This document shows, one piece after another, positions 1-9,000 of a DNA stretch of 64,000 nucleotides. The first letter of the stretch is position 1; the number at the start of each line of letters is the position of its first letter. Made by a program: the position numbers and the translations under genes. The notes beneath the pieces are model-generated. The model searched no databases. It worked only from the letters and a program-made list of their open reading frames with translations, and had not been told where the DNA came from. Source of the stretch: an uncultured Lachnospiraceae bacterium (GTDB taxonomy: Bacteria; Bacillota; Clostridia; Lachnospirales; Lachnospiraceae). Where the stretch lies: assembly GCA_951802115.1 (NCBI GenBank), contig CATOPL010000001.1, positions 310,001-374,000 of the forward strand, read 5' to 3'.

Positions 1-168
1 TGCAAACGGCCCGATAGAATACATAAAGGAAACTGTTGTAACACTTACTCCCAGGCTCTCCGCTACCGGCAGTAAAAATACGCTGGGCACCGTTAACTGC
101 GCTCCTATTCCAACTGTCATCAGACACGAAAAAAACGCAACGATCCACGCATAATGTATTCTCTTCAA
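1..168 (-). CDS. MFS transporter, N-terminal fragment (cut by window edge)
   Basis: Reading the minus strand from a TTG codon at 166-168 gives 56 codons open to the window edge. The product begins with a short basic start (MKRIHY) and then alternates hydrophobic stretches (WIVAFFSCLMTVGIGAQ, LLPVAESLG, TVSFMYSIGPF). This is the usual first and second membrane segment layout of a major facilitator carrier. An AAGGA ribosome site lies about 6 bases before the TTG and I see no ATG at a good distance, so TTG is my start. It lies downstream of the Gfo/Idh gene, beyond a hairpin terminator, and could carry the substrate or product of that sugar cluster. Substrate unknown; most of the gene is outside the window. 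Confidence 0.6.
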   Translation of the reverse strand, partial: MKRIHYAWIVAFFSCLMTVGIGAQLTVPSVFLLPVAESLGVSVTTVSFMYSIGPFA

Positions 169-225
169 ATCCGGTTCCTTCTTTCCGTAAATTTATAATC
201 TCCCCTTCAATCCGCCCGAGCATCA

Positions 226-255
226 AAAGGAGCTGCATTTTCCGACAGCCCCTTT
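226..255 (-). terminator. Intrinsic terminator after the first sugar operon
   Basis: Inverted repeat AAAGGAGCTG (226-235) and CAGCCCCTTT (246-255). It pairs over 10 bases with one G-U when read on the minus strand and ends in CCTTTT. It lies between the Gfo/Idh stop and the MFS start, so it probably ends or attenuates the operon starting near 9 kb. Confidence 0.6.
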
Positions 256-270
256 CCATCCGTTTCCGAT

Positions 271-1407
271 TCAGATTTTAACCCAGGCTCTCTTTTTTTT
301 GGATTCTCTTACTGCATCGCATACTTTGATGACTTCCAGTGCATCACAGAAATCCGGTGTATACTTGGTGCCGTTTACACATGCATTAACTGCCTCGTAA
401 GCCTGGAACGACATGCAGTCCACCACACCAACGCCAAATCCCGCCAGAGGCGGAACTGCTTGTCCATAAGGATGAGCCGGTCCCATCAGAATCGATTTTG
501 TTCCGTCTGTCTCCGGATCTTTGGTATTCAAAGCCAGCTGGAATACAGACGGATTTGCTCCGGACCAGCGCACCATACCTTTGGTTCCGCAAACTTCAAA
601 GGAGATATCCTCGCCGGCTCCGGCATATGCACTGGACTGATACAACGTCGCGGTGACGCCGGATTTCATCCTGGCAATGATCATGGACATATCTTCCGCA
701 TCCCGTTCATGCCGGACCGGTTCCCCGCCGTCTTTGGAAGCCTCAAAAGCTTCATTCCAGAATACTTCCGTTGTTCCGACTACTTCGTCATACTGATCAT
801 CCAGAATAAACCTGCACATGTCGACAATATGACTGCAGGAATCCGCGAATCCGCCGCCGGTCAGGATATTGCTTCTGAAAGTATAATATTTTGCAAATTC
901 ATCGCCGCCTCCCTGAAGATATCTTCCATTGTAGGTCAGTGGAGTTCCGATCACTCCGTCTTTGATCAGTTTTCTGGCAAAATTCACGGCCGGCCAGCGC
1001 CTCTTGTTGAAAGCCACCGCAGAACGTCCATGATATTCTTTTGTGGCTGCAACCAGTTTTTCACAGTCTTCCACGGTTGTGGTCAGCGGTTTTTCAGACA
1101 TTACAAATTTTCCCGCTTTCATGGCTTCAATGGCAATCTCCGAATGCAGATTGGGCGGCACACAGATATCAACGATATCAATATCATCTCTTGCGATTAC
1201 TTCTTTCCAGTCTGTACACCACTCTTCATATCCCCACTGTTCCGCGTTTTTCCGGACCGCCGTTTCATTGATGTCACAGATCAGTTTTTTTACGGGAACC
1301 GCCGCGATATCCGGAAAAATCACCGGCGCCAGCGAGTACGCTTTAGAATGCTCGCTGCCCATAAAACCCACACCAATCAAAGCTACATTAACTGTTTTTC
1401 TGCCCAT
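271..1407 (-). CDS. Gfo/Idh/MocA family NAD(P)-dependent sugar oxidoreductase
   Basis: 378 aa, normal length for a cytoplasmic inositol dehydrogenase-like enzyme that oxidises or epimerises a sugar or polyol with NAD(P). The N-terminal Rossmann fold shows GVGFMG at residues 12-17. The family EKP motif at 105-107 carries the conserved lysine. The C-terminal half is the expected alpha/beta substrate domain (residues ~130-375), with HIVDMCRF holding a typical active-site His. An AGGAG-type site precedes the ATG, and the gene follows the sugar-binding lipoprotein by about 30 bases in the same operon. Substrate cannot be read from the sequence; co-location with DhaK/DhaL and a TIM-barrel isomerase suggests an imported polyol or its keto form. 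Confidence 0.85.
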   Translation of the reverse strand: MGRKTVNVALIGVGFMGSEHSKAYSLAPVIFPDIAAVPVKKLICDINETAVRKNAEQWGYEEWCTDWKEVIARDDIDIVDICVPPNLHSEIAIEAMKAGKFVMSEKPLTTTVEDCEKLVAATKEYHGRSAVAFNKRRWPAVNFARKLIKDGVIGTPLTYNGRYLQGGGDEFAKYYTFRSNILTGGGFADSCSHIVDMCRFILDDQYDEVVGTTEVFWNEAFEASKDGGEPVRHERDAEDMSMIIARMKSGVTATLYQSSAYAGAGEDISFEVCGTKGMVRWSGANPSVFQLALNTKDPETDGTKSILMGPAHPYGQAVPPLAGFGVGVVDCMSFQAYEAVNACVNGTKYTPDFCDALEVIKVCDAVRESKKKRAWVKI

Positions 1408-1438
1408 TTTATTTCACTCCTTTAACATTAGATTTCTG

Positions 1439-2500
1439 TTAATCCGACATTCCGATCGATTCGAAATATGCGAGTAATTCTTCTGCTCTTTTAAGGTCAA
1501 CTGTCTCTGCGTCAAATTCAATTTTCTCCGTATAGTTTACCAGGTCCAGCTCTCCGTCCGCATAAGGAGAGAGCAGATCGTCAAAGATGATGTCTGCGAA
1601 TGTTATCGCCGACTGCAGCACGGTACCGGCCAGCTCTCCGTCGATAACGGCCTGACAGCCTTCAGCCAGGCCGTTGATGCCGTAAATCTTAATCTTGGAA
1701 GTGTCTTTTCCATTGGTGACAAGAGACTCATATGCCCCCAGTGCCATACCGTCATCTTCCGCCATCACACCGTCAATCTGATCATAAGCCTGAATCCAGT
1801 CATCCATCAGAGCCATTGCTTTGGCTTTATCAAAGTCGGCATAAGAATCTGCAAGGACCTCAATGTCCGGACGCTCAGCCAGAAGTCCGTCCTCATAGCC
1901 GGCCCTGCGACCGGTTGAAGCGTCAATGCCCGCCATGCCCTGAAGAATTACGATCTTCGCATTCTCAGGAAGTTCTTTTGCCGCCTGCTGACCGGAAGCA
2001 TAACCAAGCCCGTGTTCATCGCAGACAATCTGCGTCACCACGCCGTTTGCCCAGTCCGTGGAAAGATTAAAGCTGACCATTGCAATTCCCGCGTCCCTGG
2101 CCTGCTGCACCAGATCCGACTGATCCCCCTGCGTCAGAGGAAACAGTATGACGTCATAGCCCTGCTCAATACAGTCCTGTACAATCGAAACCGTCTGCGA
2201 ATCATCCTGCTCATTGTTGAACGCAGTGAACTCAAAACCATATTCCTTCGCCCTTGCTTCGAATTCCGTTTTCAGCCAGTTATGATACGGAAGGTTCAAT
2301 GAGTGAATCGACGCCACTTTAAGCATTTTTGCCCCCGCGCTTTCTCCCGTTTCCTCCGCGGGCGCCTCTTCCGTTTCTGACGCAGACGTCGACTCCGTTT
2401 CCCCCGCGGGCTCGCTGCTCTTGCCGCCGCAGCCTGCCAGCATCGTCACTGCCATAACCGCCCCCATCCATAAACCAATCATCTTTCTCTTCATTTTCAT
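1439..2500 (-). CDS. Sugar ABC transporter substrate-binding lipoprotein
   Basis: 353 aa. The signal peptide ends in a lipobox MLAGC, so Cys24 would be lipidated and the protein anchored outside the membrane. A Ser/Glu/Thr-rich linker (residues ~27-57) is followed by a periplasmic-binding-protein type 1 fold of the RbsB/LacI class (for example FPLTQGDQSDLVQQARDAGI and AEDDGMALGAYESL). It captures a sugar for the RbsC-like permease and RbsA-like ATPase encoded just upstream in the transcript. A hairpin at 2523-2542 separates it from the permease gene, a common arrangement for stabilising binding-protein mRNA. Ligand unknown. Confidence 0.88.
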   Translation of the reverse strand: MKMKRKMIGLWMGAVMAVTMLAGCGGKSSEPAGETESTSASETEEAPAEETGESAGAKMLKVASIHSLNLPYHNWLKTEFEARAKEYGFEFTAFNNEQDDSQTVSIVQDCIEQGYDVILFPLTQGDQSDLVQQARDAGIAMVSFNLSTDWANGVVTQIVCDEHGLGYASGQQAAKELPENAKIVILQGMAGIDASTGRRAGYEDGLLAERPDIEVLADSYADFDKAKAMALMDDWIQAYDQIDGVMAEDDGMALGAYESLVTNGKDTSKIKIYGINGLAEGCQAVIDGELAGTVLQSAITFADIIFDDLLSPYADGELDLVNYTEKIEFDAETVDLKRAEELLAYFESIGMSD

Positions 2501-2522
2501 TCCTCCTTTTGATTTTTATTTA

Positions 2523-2542
2523 TAAAACACATCCGTGTTTTA
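2523..2542 (-). other. Intercistronic hairpin between permease and binding protein
   Basis: Perfect inverted repeat TAAAACAC (2523-2530) and GTGTTTTA (2535-2542) around a 4-base loop. It lies in the 56-base gap before the binding-protein gene. AT-rich and without a clean U tract on the minus strand, it more likely protects or times the downstream message than stops transcription. Confidence 0.45.
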
Positions 2543-2556
2543 TCTTCTTTTCCACA

Positions 2557-3516
2557 TTACCTGCGGCGTTTTGTCTGCATATCCACAGCCACCGCAAAAA
2601 TAATAATCGCTCCGTTTACAATCTTCTGCGCGTTTCCGTCCACTCCCATCAGATTCAGAATGTTGGTGATAATGCACAGAATCATCGCTCCGATCATAAT
2701 ACCCCAGGCAGATCCCGATCCGCCGGTAAATGCCACGCCTCCGATTACCGCCGCAGAGATTCCGTTTGATTCGTAACCTTCGGCGCCGCTTGGTACGCCG
2801 GAATTGATTCTGGACATATACATATAACCCGCAAGCCCCGCAAAAATACCGGATATCACATATGCAATGATCGTATACAGACGGATATTTATACCGGATG
2901 CAAAAGCTGCCTCCCGGTTTCCGCCCAAAGCAAACAGATTTCTTCCAATCCTTGTATATCTCAGCAAAATATCCGCCGCGATAACCGCCAGCAGCATGAC
3001 AAGAATCGCCGTAGGAATTACGCCGCCGATAAAACCCTGGCCCAAAATCTTAAATTTTCCACCGGTTTTGGCCACTGTGACGCCTAAAGTCCGCACCATG
3101 ATAAATCCGCGGATCGCCATCTGCATTGCCAGTGTTACAACAAAGGCCGGCATATCCAGAAACGCTGTGATCGCGCCGCTGATCCCGCTGCACAAAATAC
3201 CGACTCCTACGGCAGTCAGAACGCCCAAAAAGATGGAATCTGTCGCCACACAGACAGGAATGGAGGCGATACCGGCAAGAGCCATTGTTGATCCGGCAGC
3301 CAGATCAATACCGCCGGAAATAATCACAATACCTTCCGCCAGCGCAATCAAGCAGTATACGCTGGTCTGTCTGAGAACATTGAGCGCATTGCTTGCAGTC
3401 AGGAATTTGGAACTGACAAACGAACATACTGTAACCAGTACGATCAGGGTAATGAAAATTCCGTACCTGGATGTATATTTTGAGACTTCTCTCATATTAA
3501 ACTTTTCTACCTTCAT
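2557..3516 (-). CDS. RbsC-type sugar ABC transporter permease
   Basis: 319 aa from the ATG at 3516 (MKVEKF), preceded by AGAGGAAAAAGAG. A longer frame to 3609 would overlap the ATPase gene and is rejected. A basic cytoplasmic N-terminus is followed by about eight to ten hydrophobic segments. The BPD_transp_2 family stretches GIDLAAGSTMALAGI (residues ~70-85) and NGISAAVIGGVAFTGGSGS are present. It forms the membrane channel with the adjacent RbsA-like ATPase and lipoprotein. There is only one permease gene here, so it probably works as a homodimer, in contrast with the two permeases of the second importer at 34-36 kb. Confidence 0.9.
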   Translation of the reverse strand: MKVEKFNMREVSKYTSRYGIFITLIVLVTVCSFVSSKFLTASNALNVLRQTSVYCLIALAEGIVIISGGIDLAAGSTMALAGIASIPVCVATDSIFLGVLTAVGVGILCSGISGAITAFLDMPAFVVTLAMQMAIRGFIMVRTLGVTVAKTGGKFKILGQGFIGGVIPTAILVMLLAVIAADILLRYTRIGRNLFALGGNREAAFASGINIRLYTIIAYVISGIFAGLAGYMYMSRINSGVPSGAEGYESNGISAAVIGGVAFTGGSGSAWGIMIGAMILCIITNILNLMGVDGNAQKIVNGAIIIFAVAVDMQTKRRR

Positions 3517-3538
3517 CTCTTTTTCCTCTCTGAAATTC

Positions 3539-5035
3539 TTATTTTCCGCCGGAAGCATAGTGCATAATGAGTTCCTGCGAGAATTCTTCTCTTTTGATCT
3601 CACCAGCAACCGAGCCTTCGTGAATTACATAAATACGGTCGCACATGCCAAGCAGTTCCGGCAATTCGGAGGAAATGAACAAAATGCCCTTTCCCTGCGA
3701 AGCAATCTCATTCATAAGGTTATAGATTTCATATTTGGCGCCTACATCAATCCCCCGGGTCGGTTCATCCAAAATCAGAAAATCAGGTTCGCAGATCAAA
3801 GCTTTTGCCAGCACAACCTTCTGCTGGTTGCCGCCGCTTAAAGTGCCGGCCGGCGTATTGGTATCCTGTGCCTTTACACGCATCCGGTCAAAATACACTT
3901 TTATCTCCTGCTTTTCCTTCCGGAAATTGATAAACAGGAATCTGGATATCTTCTGCAGTATTGGCAGCGAAATATTTTCTGCAATGCTTCTGCACAATAC
4001 CAGACCATATTTTTTCCGGTCTTCCGTGGCCATAACAATCCCTGATCTGATTGCCTCGCTTACATTTTTATTTTTCAGTTTTTCATTATGCAGATACATT
4101 TCTCCGCTGTCATAGGAATCAAATCCGGCAATCCCCCTTGCAATTTCCGTCCTTCCTGCACCAACCAGACCTGCAAAACCGACGATCTCGTTCTTTCTGA
4201 CCTGAAAAGATACATTTTTATAGACACCTTCAAAGCTGACATTTCTGGCCTCAAATAAAATCTCTCCTTCTGAAGATGTCGTGTGCTTTGGAAAAACATC
4301 CGTAAGCTCTCTTCCAACCATCATGCGAATCAGTTCCTGCTGTACGATTTCCTCAATCGGCTTTGTAGCGATAAACTGACCGTCACGCATCACCGTCACA
4401 TCATCCGCCAGACCGTAGATTTCTTCCATCCGATGAGAAATATAAATGATTGTCTTCCCCTCTGTCCGAAGCTTCTTGATTTTTTCAAGCAGACGCGCCG
4501 CTTCTCTTTCAGTCAGAGAGGAGGTCGGTTCGTCCATGATAATGATATCTGCGCCGTTTGTAGTCGCTTTTACGATCTCCAGCAGCTGATTGTCCGACAG
4601 CGAAACCTTGGACAGCGGCGTGTCCGGTTCAAGCCGGATTTCCTCCTGCTGCAGGATGCGTACAGTATCTTCACGCACCTTTTTCCAGTTCACCAGACGG
4701 GCTTTGTTCACCGGAAGTCTGTTTACAAACATACTTTCCATAACGGTCAGCGACTTCTGTACCTGAAGTTCCTGGAAGATCATTGCAATTCCGTAATTCT
4801 GAGCTGTTCTGGCATCGGCAATGTCCACCTCCCTGCCGTCCAGAATAATCTTCCCGCTGTCCATCTTCTGCAGTCCGATCAGTATTTTCATCAGCGTTGA
4901 TTTACCGGCGCCGTTTTCCCCGCACAGTGCATGAACCGTTCCCTTTCTGACATCAAAGCTCACATCTGCAAGAGCCTGTACCCCTGGAAATGCCTTGCTG
5001 ATATTTTTAAATTGAAGTTTCAGTTCCTCCTTCAC
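3539..5035 (-). CDS. RbsA/MglA-type sugar ABC transporter ATPase (two NBDs)
   Basis: 498 aa, the normal size for a double-domain sugar ATPase. NBD1 has Walker A GENGAGKST (39-47) and Walker B IIMDEPTSSL, with a weak signature VSLSDNQ. NBD2 has a degenerate Walker A (GLVGAGRTE), a full signature LSGGNQQK and Walker B LILDEPTRGID. This asymmetry is typical of RbsA/MglA/XylG. It powers import through the RbsC permease whose gene follows by 22 bases. The ATG at 5035 follows AGGAGG closely. Confidence 0.92.
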   Translation of the reverse strand: MKEELKLQFKNISKAFPGVQALADVSFDVRKGTVHALCGENGAGKSTLMKILIGLQKMDSGKIILDGREVDIADARTAQNYGIAMIFQELQVQKSLTVMESMFVNRLPVNKARLVNWKKVREDTVRILQQEEIRLEPDTPLSKVSLSDNQLLEIVKATTNGADIIIMDEPTSSLTEREAARLLEKIKKLRTEGKTIIYISHRMEEIYGLADDVTVMRDGQFIATKPIEEIVQQELIRMMVGRELTDVFPKHTTSSEGEILFEARNVSFEGVYKNVSFQVRKNEIVGFAGLVGAGRTEIARGIAGFDSYDSGEMYLHNEKLKNKNVSEAIRSGIVMATEDRKKYGLVLCRSIAENISLPILQKISRFLFINFRKEKQEIKVYFDRMRVKAQDTNTPAGTLSGGNQQKVVLAKALICEPDFLILDEPTRGIDVGAKYEIYNLMNEIASQGKGILFISSELPELLGMCDRIYVIHEGSVAGEIKREEFSQELIMHYASGGK

Positions 5036-5066
5036 AGGCGCATCCCCCCTTTTTTGATTTCTTTTT

Positions 5067-5705
5067 TCAGCATCCCGTCTTCTGCTCCTTCAGATAGTCT
5101 GACATTGCCTGAAAAAGAATCGCTACCGAAGTCGCCCCTGCGTCCTGATATCCCAGAGCCCGTTCTCCCAGATACCGTGCCCGGCCAAACTTTGCAATCT
5201 GCCGCTTTGTCGCCTCAACTCCTTCTGCCGCAGCCCTGGCCGCCGTTTCCATCATTTCAGAAATACAGTCGCTGTCTTTTTCCTTCATGGCCAGAACTGC
5301 CGGCTCCAGCGCATCTACCATGGTTTTATCGCCCACTCCAGCGCCACCCCGTTTCTTGATCGCATCCAGAGATTCTTCCATAATATGCAAAAAAGTCTTC
5401 CCGTCTAATTCTGTAATTGCCTCTTTCCCTCTGACTCCCCCCAGGAAAAACGAACCGAATATCACGCCGGAGGCGCCTCCCATGGAATTCAGCATGGTCA
5501 TACCCGCAGTTTTAAATATTTCATTCACGGTTTCAAAGCTCTCTTTCATAAACAGCGCTTCTTTTGCCGCTCTCATCCCCAGCGCCATCCCGGTTCCATG
5601 GTCGCCGTCTCCGATCTTCTGGTCCACTTCTGTCAAGTATGATTCACTGGCAATGATCGCGTCGCAGGCGGCAATTACCATCTTTAATGTTTCATCAACC
5701 CTCAT
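5067..5705 (-). CDS. dhaL: DhaL-like ATP/Mg-binding subunit of a ketose kinase
   Basis: 212 aa, the size of DhaL, the helical-barrel subunit of dihydroxyacetone kinase that holds ADP/ATP with two Mg ions. The Mg-binding aspartates sit in VDQKIGDGDHG (Asp28, Asp33, Asp35), and the helical core includes LNSMGGASGVIFGSFF. The start overlaps the end of dhaK by 11 bases, so the two are likely translated together. No DhaM or other PTS phosphocarrier is nearby. The pair may therefore use ATP directly, as split relatives of fused DhaKL kinases do, possibly on erythrulose or another short ketose. Substrate is inference. Confidence 0.88.
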   Translation of the reverse strand: MRVDETLKMVIAACDAIIASESYLTEVDQKIGDGDHGTGMALGMRAAKEALFMKESFETVNEIFKTAGMTMLNSMGGASGVIFGSFFLGGVRGKEAITELDGKTFLHIMEESLDAIKKRGGAGVGDKTMVDALEPAVLAMKEKDSDCISEMMETAARAAAEGVEATKRQIAKFGRARYLGERALGYQDAGATSVAILFQAMSDYLKEQKTGC

Positions 5706-6708
5706 CTGTCATAACTCCTTTTGTATAATAGGGAGAAGCGCAGGGCATATCCAGATACTGCTTCAATTCATCGTCGAGTTTTAAGAAGGAAATGGAAAAT
5801 CCGCCCATATCCTGACTCGTACAATAGGAATTAACGTCTGTATCATAGACTTTGATTTCATCCCCCAGCAGCAGTTTCTCCAGATTATAGCAGACCGTAT
5901 ACAGTTCAAACAGCGTCGTGGAACCCAGACCGTTGATCAGCACTGCAATCTCCTGTCCTGCCTGCAGGTCCATCTCCTTTTTCAGTTCACTGTACATACG
6001 TTTCACCAGAACATCTGCCGGCTGCATTTTTGTACGTTCAATCCCCGGTTCTCCGTGAATCCCCATGCCATACTCGATCTCGTCTTCCCCCAGTTCAAAC
6101 ATGGGGCTGTCAGCACCCGGAGATGTGCCCGGCGAGATCGCCAGACCAACAGAATTCAGTGAGTCGCGGGCTTTTTCCGTGATCCGTACCACTTCATCCA
6201 GGTCATAACCGGCATCGCAGGCTGCTCCCGCAATTTTAATCACAAAAACATCGCCTGCAATTCCTCTTCTTAATTCCCTGCGCTCCTTTGGAGCAGACGC
6301 AAGATCATCCCAAATTCTGACATGAGCGGTCCTTATATTTTCAAACTCACACAGTTCTTCTCCCATGTCAAAATTCATATTGTCGCCGGCATAACAGCCG
6401 TAGACGAACAAAGTCCCTTTTCCTTCTTCAACCGCTTTTGCCGTTTCATAAATGCTGTTTGGATTCGGAGATGCGAAAATATTACCGCATACCGCCGCAT
6501 CCGCCAGTCCACGTCCCACGAAACCGCTGAACATGGGCTCATGGCCGCTGCCTCCGCCGATTACAAGCGACACTTTTCCCTTTCTCCTGTTCTTATATGT
6601 AAACGCAGTCATACCCGGAAGCGGTTCATAATATTTCTTAAACGCCGCCATAAAACCGTCAAACATCTCTCCTACAGGATTCTCTGTTTTATTTATGATC
6701 TTTTTCAA
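5695..6708 (-). CDS. dhaK: DhaK-like substrate-binding subunit of a ketose kinase
   Basis: 337 aa. Shows the DhaK signature GGGSGHEP (51-58) and MGIHGEPG, in which His218 falls at the same number as the residue of E. coli DhaK that binds dihydroxyacetone covalently. Partner of the overlapping DhaL. It lies 17 bases after the TIM-barrel gene in a sugar import operon. In known ketotetrose routes (for example erythritol and threitol catabolism in mycobacteria) DhaK-like kinases phosphorylate erythrulose and a TIM-barrel isomerase follows. This neighbourhood fits that model but does not prove it. Confidence 0.88.
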   Translation of the reverse strand: MKKIINKTENPVGEMFDGFMAAFKKYYEPLPGMTAFTYKNRRKGKVSLVIGGGSGHEPMFSGFVGRGLADAAVCGNIFASPNPNSIYETAKAVEEGKGTLFVYGCYAGDNMNFDMGEELCEFENIRTAHVRIWDDLASAPKERRELRRGIAGDVFVIKIAGAACDAGYDLDEVVRITEKARDSLNSVGLAISPGTSPGADSPMFELGEDEIEYGMGIHGEPGIERTKMQPADVLVKRMYSELKKEMDLQAGQEIAVLINGLGSTTLFELYTVCYNLEKLLLGDEIKVYDTDVNSYCTSQDMGGFSISFLKLDDELKQYLDMPCASPYYTKGVMTDEG

Positions 6709-6725
6709 AGCTTTTCTCCTTTAAA

Positions 6726-7613
6726 TCAATCCAGGGTCATACCGTTTAACGTAAGCATATAATCTTTTGAAATCTTTAGACATTCATACAGATCGTGTCT
6801 GGAATAATCCTGCTCCACAAACATATAAGGAACACCTGCTTCATTTGCAGCATCCACGACTTCCTGCCACTTGATGATTCCCTGACCGCATTCAATAAAA
6901 TCCTGCGGGTCTACCAAAGACATATCAAACGCCTGGTCATCCTGCGAGAAGGAAAGAGGCTCATCCAGCTTCAGCCGGCTGGTTATATTGACTTCGTCCA
7001 GTCTTTCAAACGGAAAATCCTTACAGTGCATGGATTTGATTCTGCCGCCCAGACGCTTTATCATTTTAACTGGGTCCATCAGTCCTCTCAGGCTCCAATA
7101 TGCATCCCAGTCAAAGCCTACCAGCTCAGGATCTGTCATTTCCACAATCTGATCCAGAATCGGCCTGCCGTTAATATGCTGCTGCTCATGAAAATGATTG
7201 TGGTACATAAAGCTCAGGCCTGCCGCCTTGCATCTTCTTCCGATCTCATTATAGGTTTCCATACGCCTTTTTAAAAATTCAGCATCCGGAAAGTAATCGG
7301 CGCCCAGACCGATCGTGGAACATCCCGCTTCCGCATACCAGTCTATGATCCGCTGAATCCGCTCCATATCAAATACCAGCGCTTCCTGATCTGCACCTGC
7401 AAAAATACCTCCCACCAGCGTCAGTCCATGAGCCGCAAATATGTTCCTTGCCTCTGCCGGAGAATATCCGTTGCCCAGACCCGGATCACTGCCTGCGTTG
7501 ACGTTCAGCCATTCCAAATACCGAAATCCAAGACCGTCAAGCTTTTTCAGCGTCCCTTCAAAATCCTCCAGAAAATCCTTTAAAATGGTAAATGATTCAA
7601 ACCCCAGTTTCAT
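6726..7613 (-). CDS. Xylose isomerase-like TIM barrel sugar (phosphate) isomerase/epimerase
   Basis: 295 aa from the ATG at 7613 (MKLGFES), chosen because the longer frame runs into the preceding hydrolase gene. The sequence reads as an AP-endonuclease-2/xylose-isomerase TIM barrel. Metal-ligand style motifs include MYHNHFHEQ, LVGFDWDAYW, IKSMHCKDF and MFVEQDYS near the end, giving the usual Glu/Asp/His/Glu set. Likely interconverts a keto and aldo sugar or sugar phosphate. It sits directly before dhaK, consistent with handling the kinase product or substrate. Exact sugar unknown. Confidence 0.82.
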   Translation of the reverse strand: MKLGFESFTILKDFLEDFEGTLKKLDGLGFRYLEWLNVNAGSDPGLGNGYSPAEARNIFAAHGLTLVGGIFAGADQEALVFDMERIQRIIDWYAEAGCSTIGLGADYFPDAEFLKRRMETYNEIGRRCKAAGLSFMYHNHFHEQQHINGRPILDQIVEMTDPELVGFDWDAYWSLRGLMDPVKMIKRLGGRIKSMHCKDFPFERLDEVNITSRLKLDEPLSFSQDDQAFDMSLVDPQDFIECGQGIIKWQEVVDAANEAGVPYMFVEQDYSRHDLYECLKISKDYMLTLNGMTLD

Positions 7614-7662
7614 AATTACATCCCCTTCTTTCTTTAATAAATTTTCCCTTTCAGGCGTCTTT

Positions 7663-8844
7663 TTATTTCTCCCACTCATCAAGCAGGGAATATACTACAT
7701 TTCTGATTCTTGGATGGCAGTAATCCTGCAGATTTCCTACCACAGGGAACATCTGATGCATGTACATAATGCCCAGTTCCCGTTCCGGATCTGCCATAAG
7801 ATACGACCCTGCCGCCCCGCACCAGCCATACTCGCCCACCGGACCGCTGCTTCCGCTTTGCGCTCTGCTGATCAGCGTCCTTCCGCCAAGTCCCCAGCTG
7901 TATCCTTCAAACCACGGCCAGGATTTTCTGGCCACTGCCTGGAAATCATCAAACGCCTGCCCTTCCAGATGATTTTCTCTCATAAGATCAATCGTATTTC
8001 TGCTGAGAATCTTCTGCCCGTTCCAGGTTCCTCCCATGGCAAGCATAGTCGTAAAATGGATCATGTCTTCGAGTGTTGACAGAAGTCCGCCGCCGCCGCT
8101 CTCTCCCTGACAACCGTTTTCTTCAGTCATAAAAGGCAGGATGTGCGCATTTACCTGTTTTCCGTTTTCCAGTATGTAGATATTGGCAAAATCAGGTTCC
8201 ATCTCTTTTGTCAGCAAAAATGTAGTATGCGTCATCTGCAACGGTTCAAAAATTTCTTCCTTCAGAAACCGGCTGAACTTTTTGCCGCTCACCGCCTCAA
8301 CCAGTGCGCCAAGTATGTCAAAGCTGACTCCGTAATGCCAGTGCGTACCCGGATCAAACTCCAACGGAATTTTACTGAGTCGTTCTGCCAGTTCCATGAT
8401 AGGACATTGAAACATATCCATCATATCTCCGTATTCATACGACGTCATACTTCCTTTGCCGCCCTGAGGAAGTCCTGACGTCATCGCCAGCAGATCCTTG
8501 ATCCGAATTGATCTTGATACCGGTTGTTCACGAATCTCATTGGAACCATCCCAGGTCTGATACGTCGCGTTCGCAAAACACGGAAGATATTTTTCAATCG
8601 GATCATTCAGAAGAATCAGACCCTTTTCAAAAAGTTTCATGACCGCAACAGCCGTAATATTTTTGGTGTTTGAATAAATCTGATAAATCGTATTTTCATC
8701 AATCGCTTTTTTGTCCTCTGTTCTGGCCAGGCCCCGATAACCGGTATATACAATCTTGCCTTTATAGCTGACCGCAAGCGCACACCCCGGCACCCCGACA
8801 GATATAAAATGTTCCAGAAGCTGATCCAGTCTCTCTTTACTCAT
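7663..8844 (-). CDS. Serine hydrolase of the beta-lactamase class C / family VIII esterase type
   Basis: 393 aa from the ATG at 8844 (MSKERLDQ) after an AGGAGGAAAAAA site. The serine-lysine pair lies in SNTK (Ser58, Lys61) and the catalytic tyrosine is likely Tyr171 in HWHYGVSFDILG. WCGAAG near residue 345 replaces the KTG box, as in family VIII esterases. No signal peptide is visible, so it should be cytoplasmic. It probably hydrolyses an ester or amide on an imported compound rather than acting on antibiotics. It is the first gene of the operon and sits behind a promoter and a terminator-like leader hairpin. Confidence 0.85.
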   Translation of the reverse strand: MSKERLDQLLEHFISVGVPGCALAVSYKGKIVYTGYRGLARTEDKKAIDENTIYQIYSNTKNITAVAVMKLFEKGLILLNDPIEKYLPCFANATYQTWDGSNEIREQPVSRSIRIKDLLAMTSGLPQGGKGSMTSYEYGDMMDMFQCPIMELAERLSKIPLEFDPGTHWHYGVSFDILGALVEAVSGKKFSRFLKEEIFEPLQMTHTTFLLTKEMEPDFANIYILENGKQVNAHILPFMTEENGCQGESGGGGLLSTLEDMIHFTTMLAMGGTWNGQKILSRNTIDLMRENHLEGQAFDDFQAVARKSWPWFEGYSWGLGGRTLISRAQSGSSGPVGEYGWCGAAGSYLMADPERELGIMYMHQMFPVVGNLQDYCHPRIRNVVYSLLDEWEK

Positions 8845-8877
8845 AACTTTTTTTCCTCCTTTCAGGCAACAAAAAAA

Positions 8878-8926
8878 CTCACTCCATCTGTATAACAGAA
8901 TGTATCTATTATACAGACAGTGTGAG
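8878..8926 (-). promoter_or_regulatory. Terminator-like hairpin in the leader of the hydrolase/sugar operon
   Basis: On the minus strand CTCAC, 5 bases, CTGTATAA, a 13-base loop, TTATACAG, 5 bases, GTGAG is followed at once by seven T. The arms are 8888-8895 with 8909-8916, and 8878-8882 with 8922-8926. It lies between a good promoter (9001-9029) and the hydrolase start at 8844, so it could act as an attenuator. It could also be an operator dyad, or simply the terminator of the PfkB gene upstream. Confidence 0.6.
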
Positions 8927-9000
8927 CTCTCATAGGTCACACGCCATTTCCCGACAACCATTGAACGGAAAATGACTTTTCAATATTCTTTATATTTAGT

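Noticed and set aside
460..1425. 321-codon plus-strand open frame
   Set aside because: Antisense shadow of the Gfo/Idh gene; composition (His, Cys, Arg, Phe runs) is typical of a complement-strand artefact.
7663..8844. Antibiotic-resistance beta-lactamase
   Set aside because: No signal peptide, the KTG box is replaced by a WxG type motif, and it heads a sugar operon; family VIII-like esterase is a better reading.
8878..8926. BglG/LicT-type antiterminator RNA site or T-box
   Set aside because: No resemblance to those RNA motifs by eye, and the PRD regulator nearby is of the DNA-binding MtlR type.
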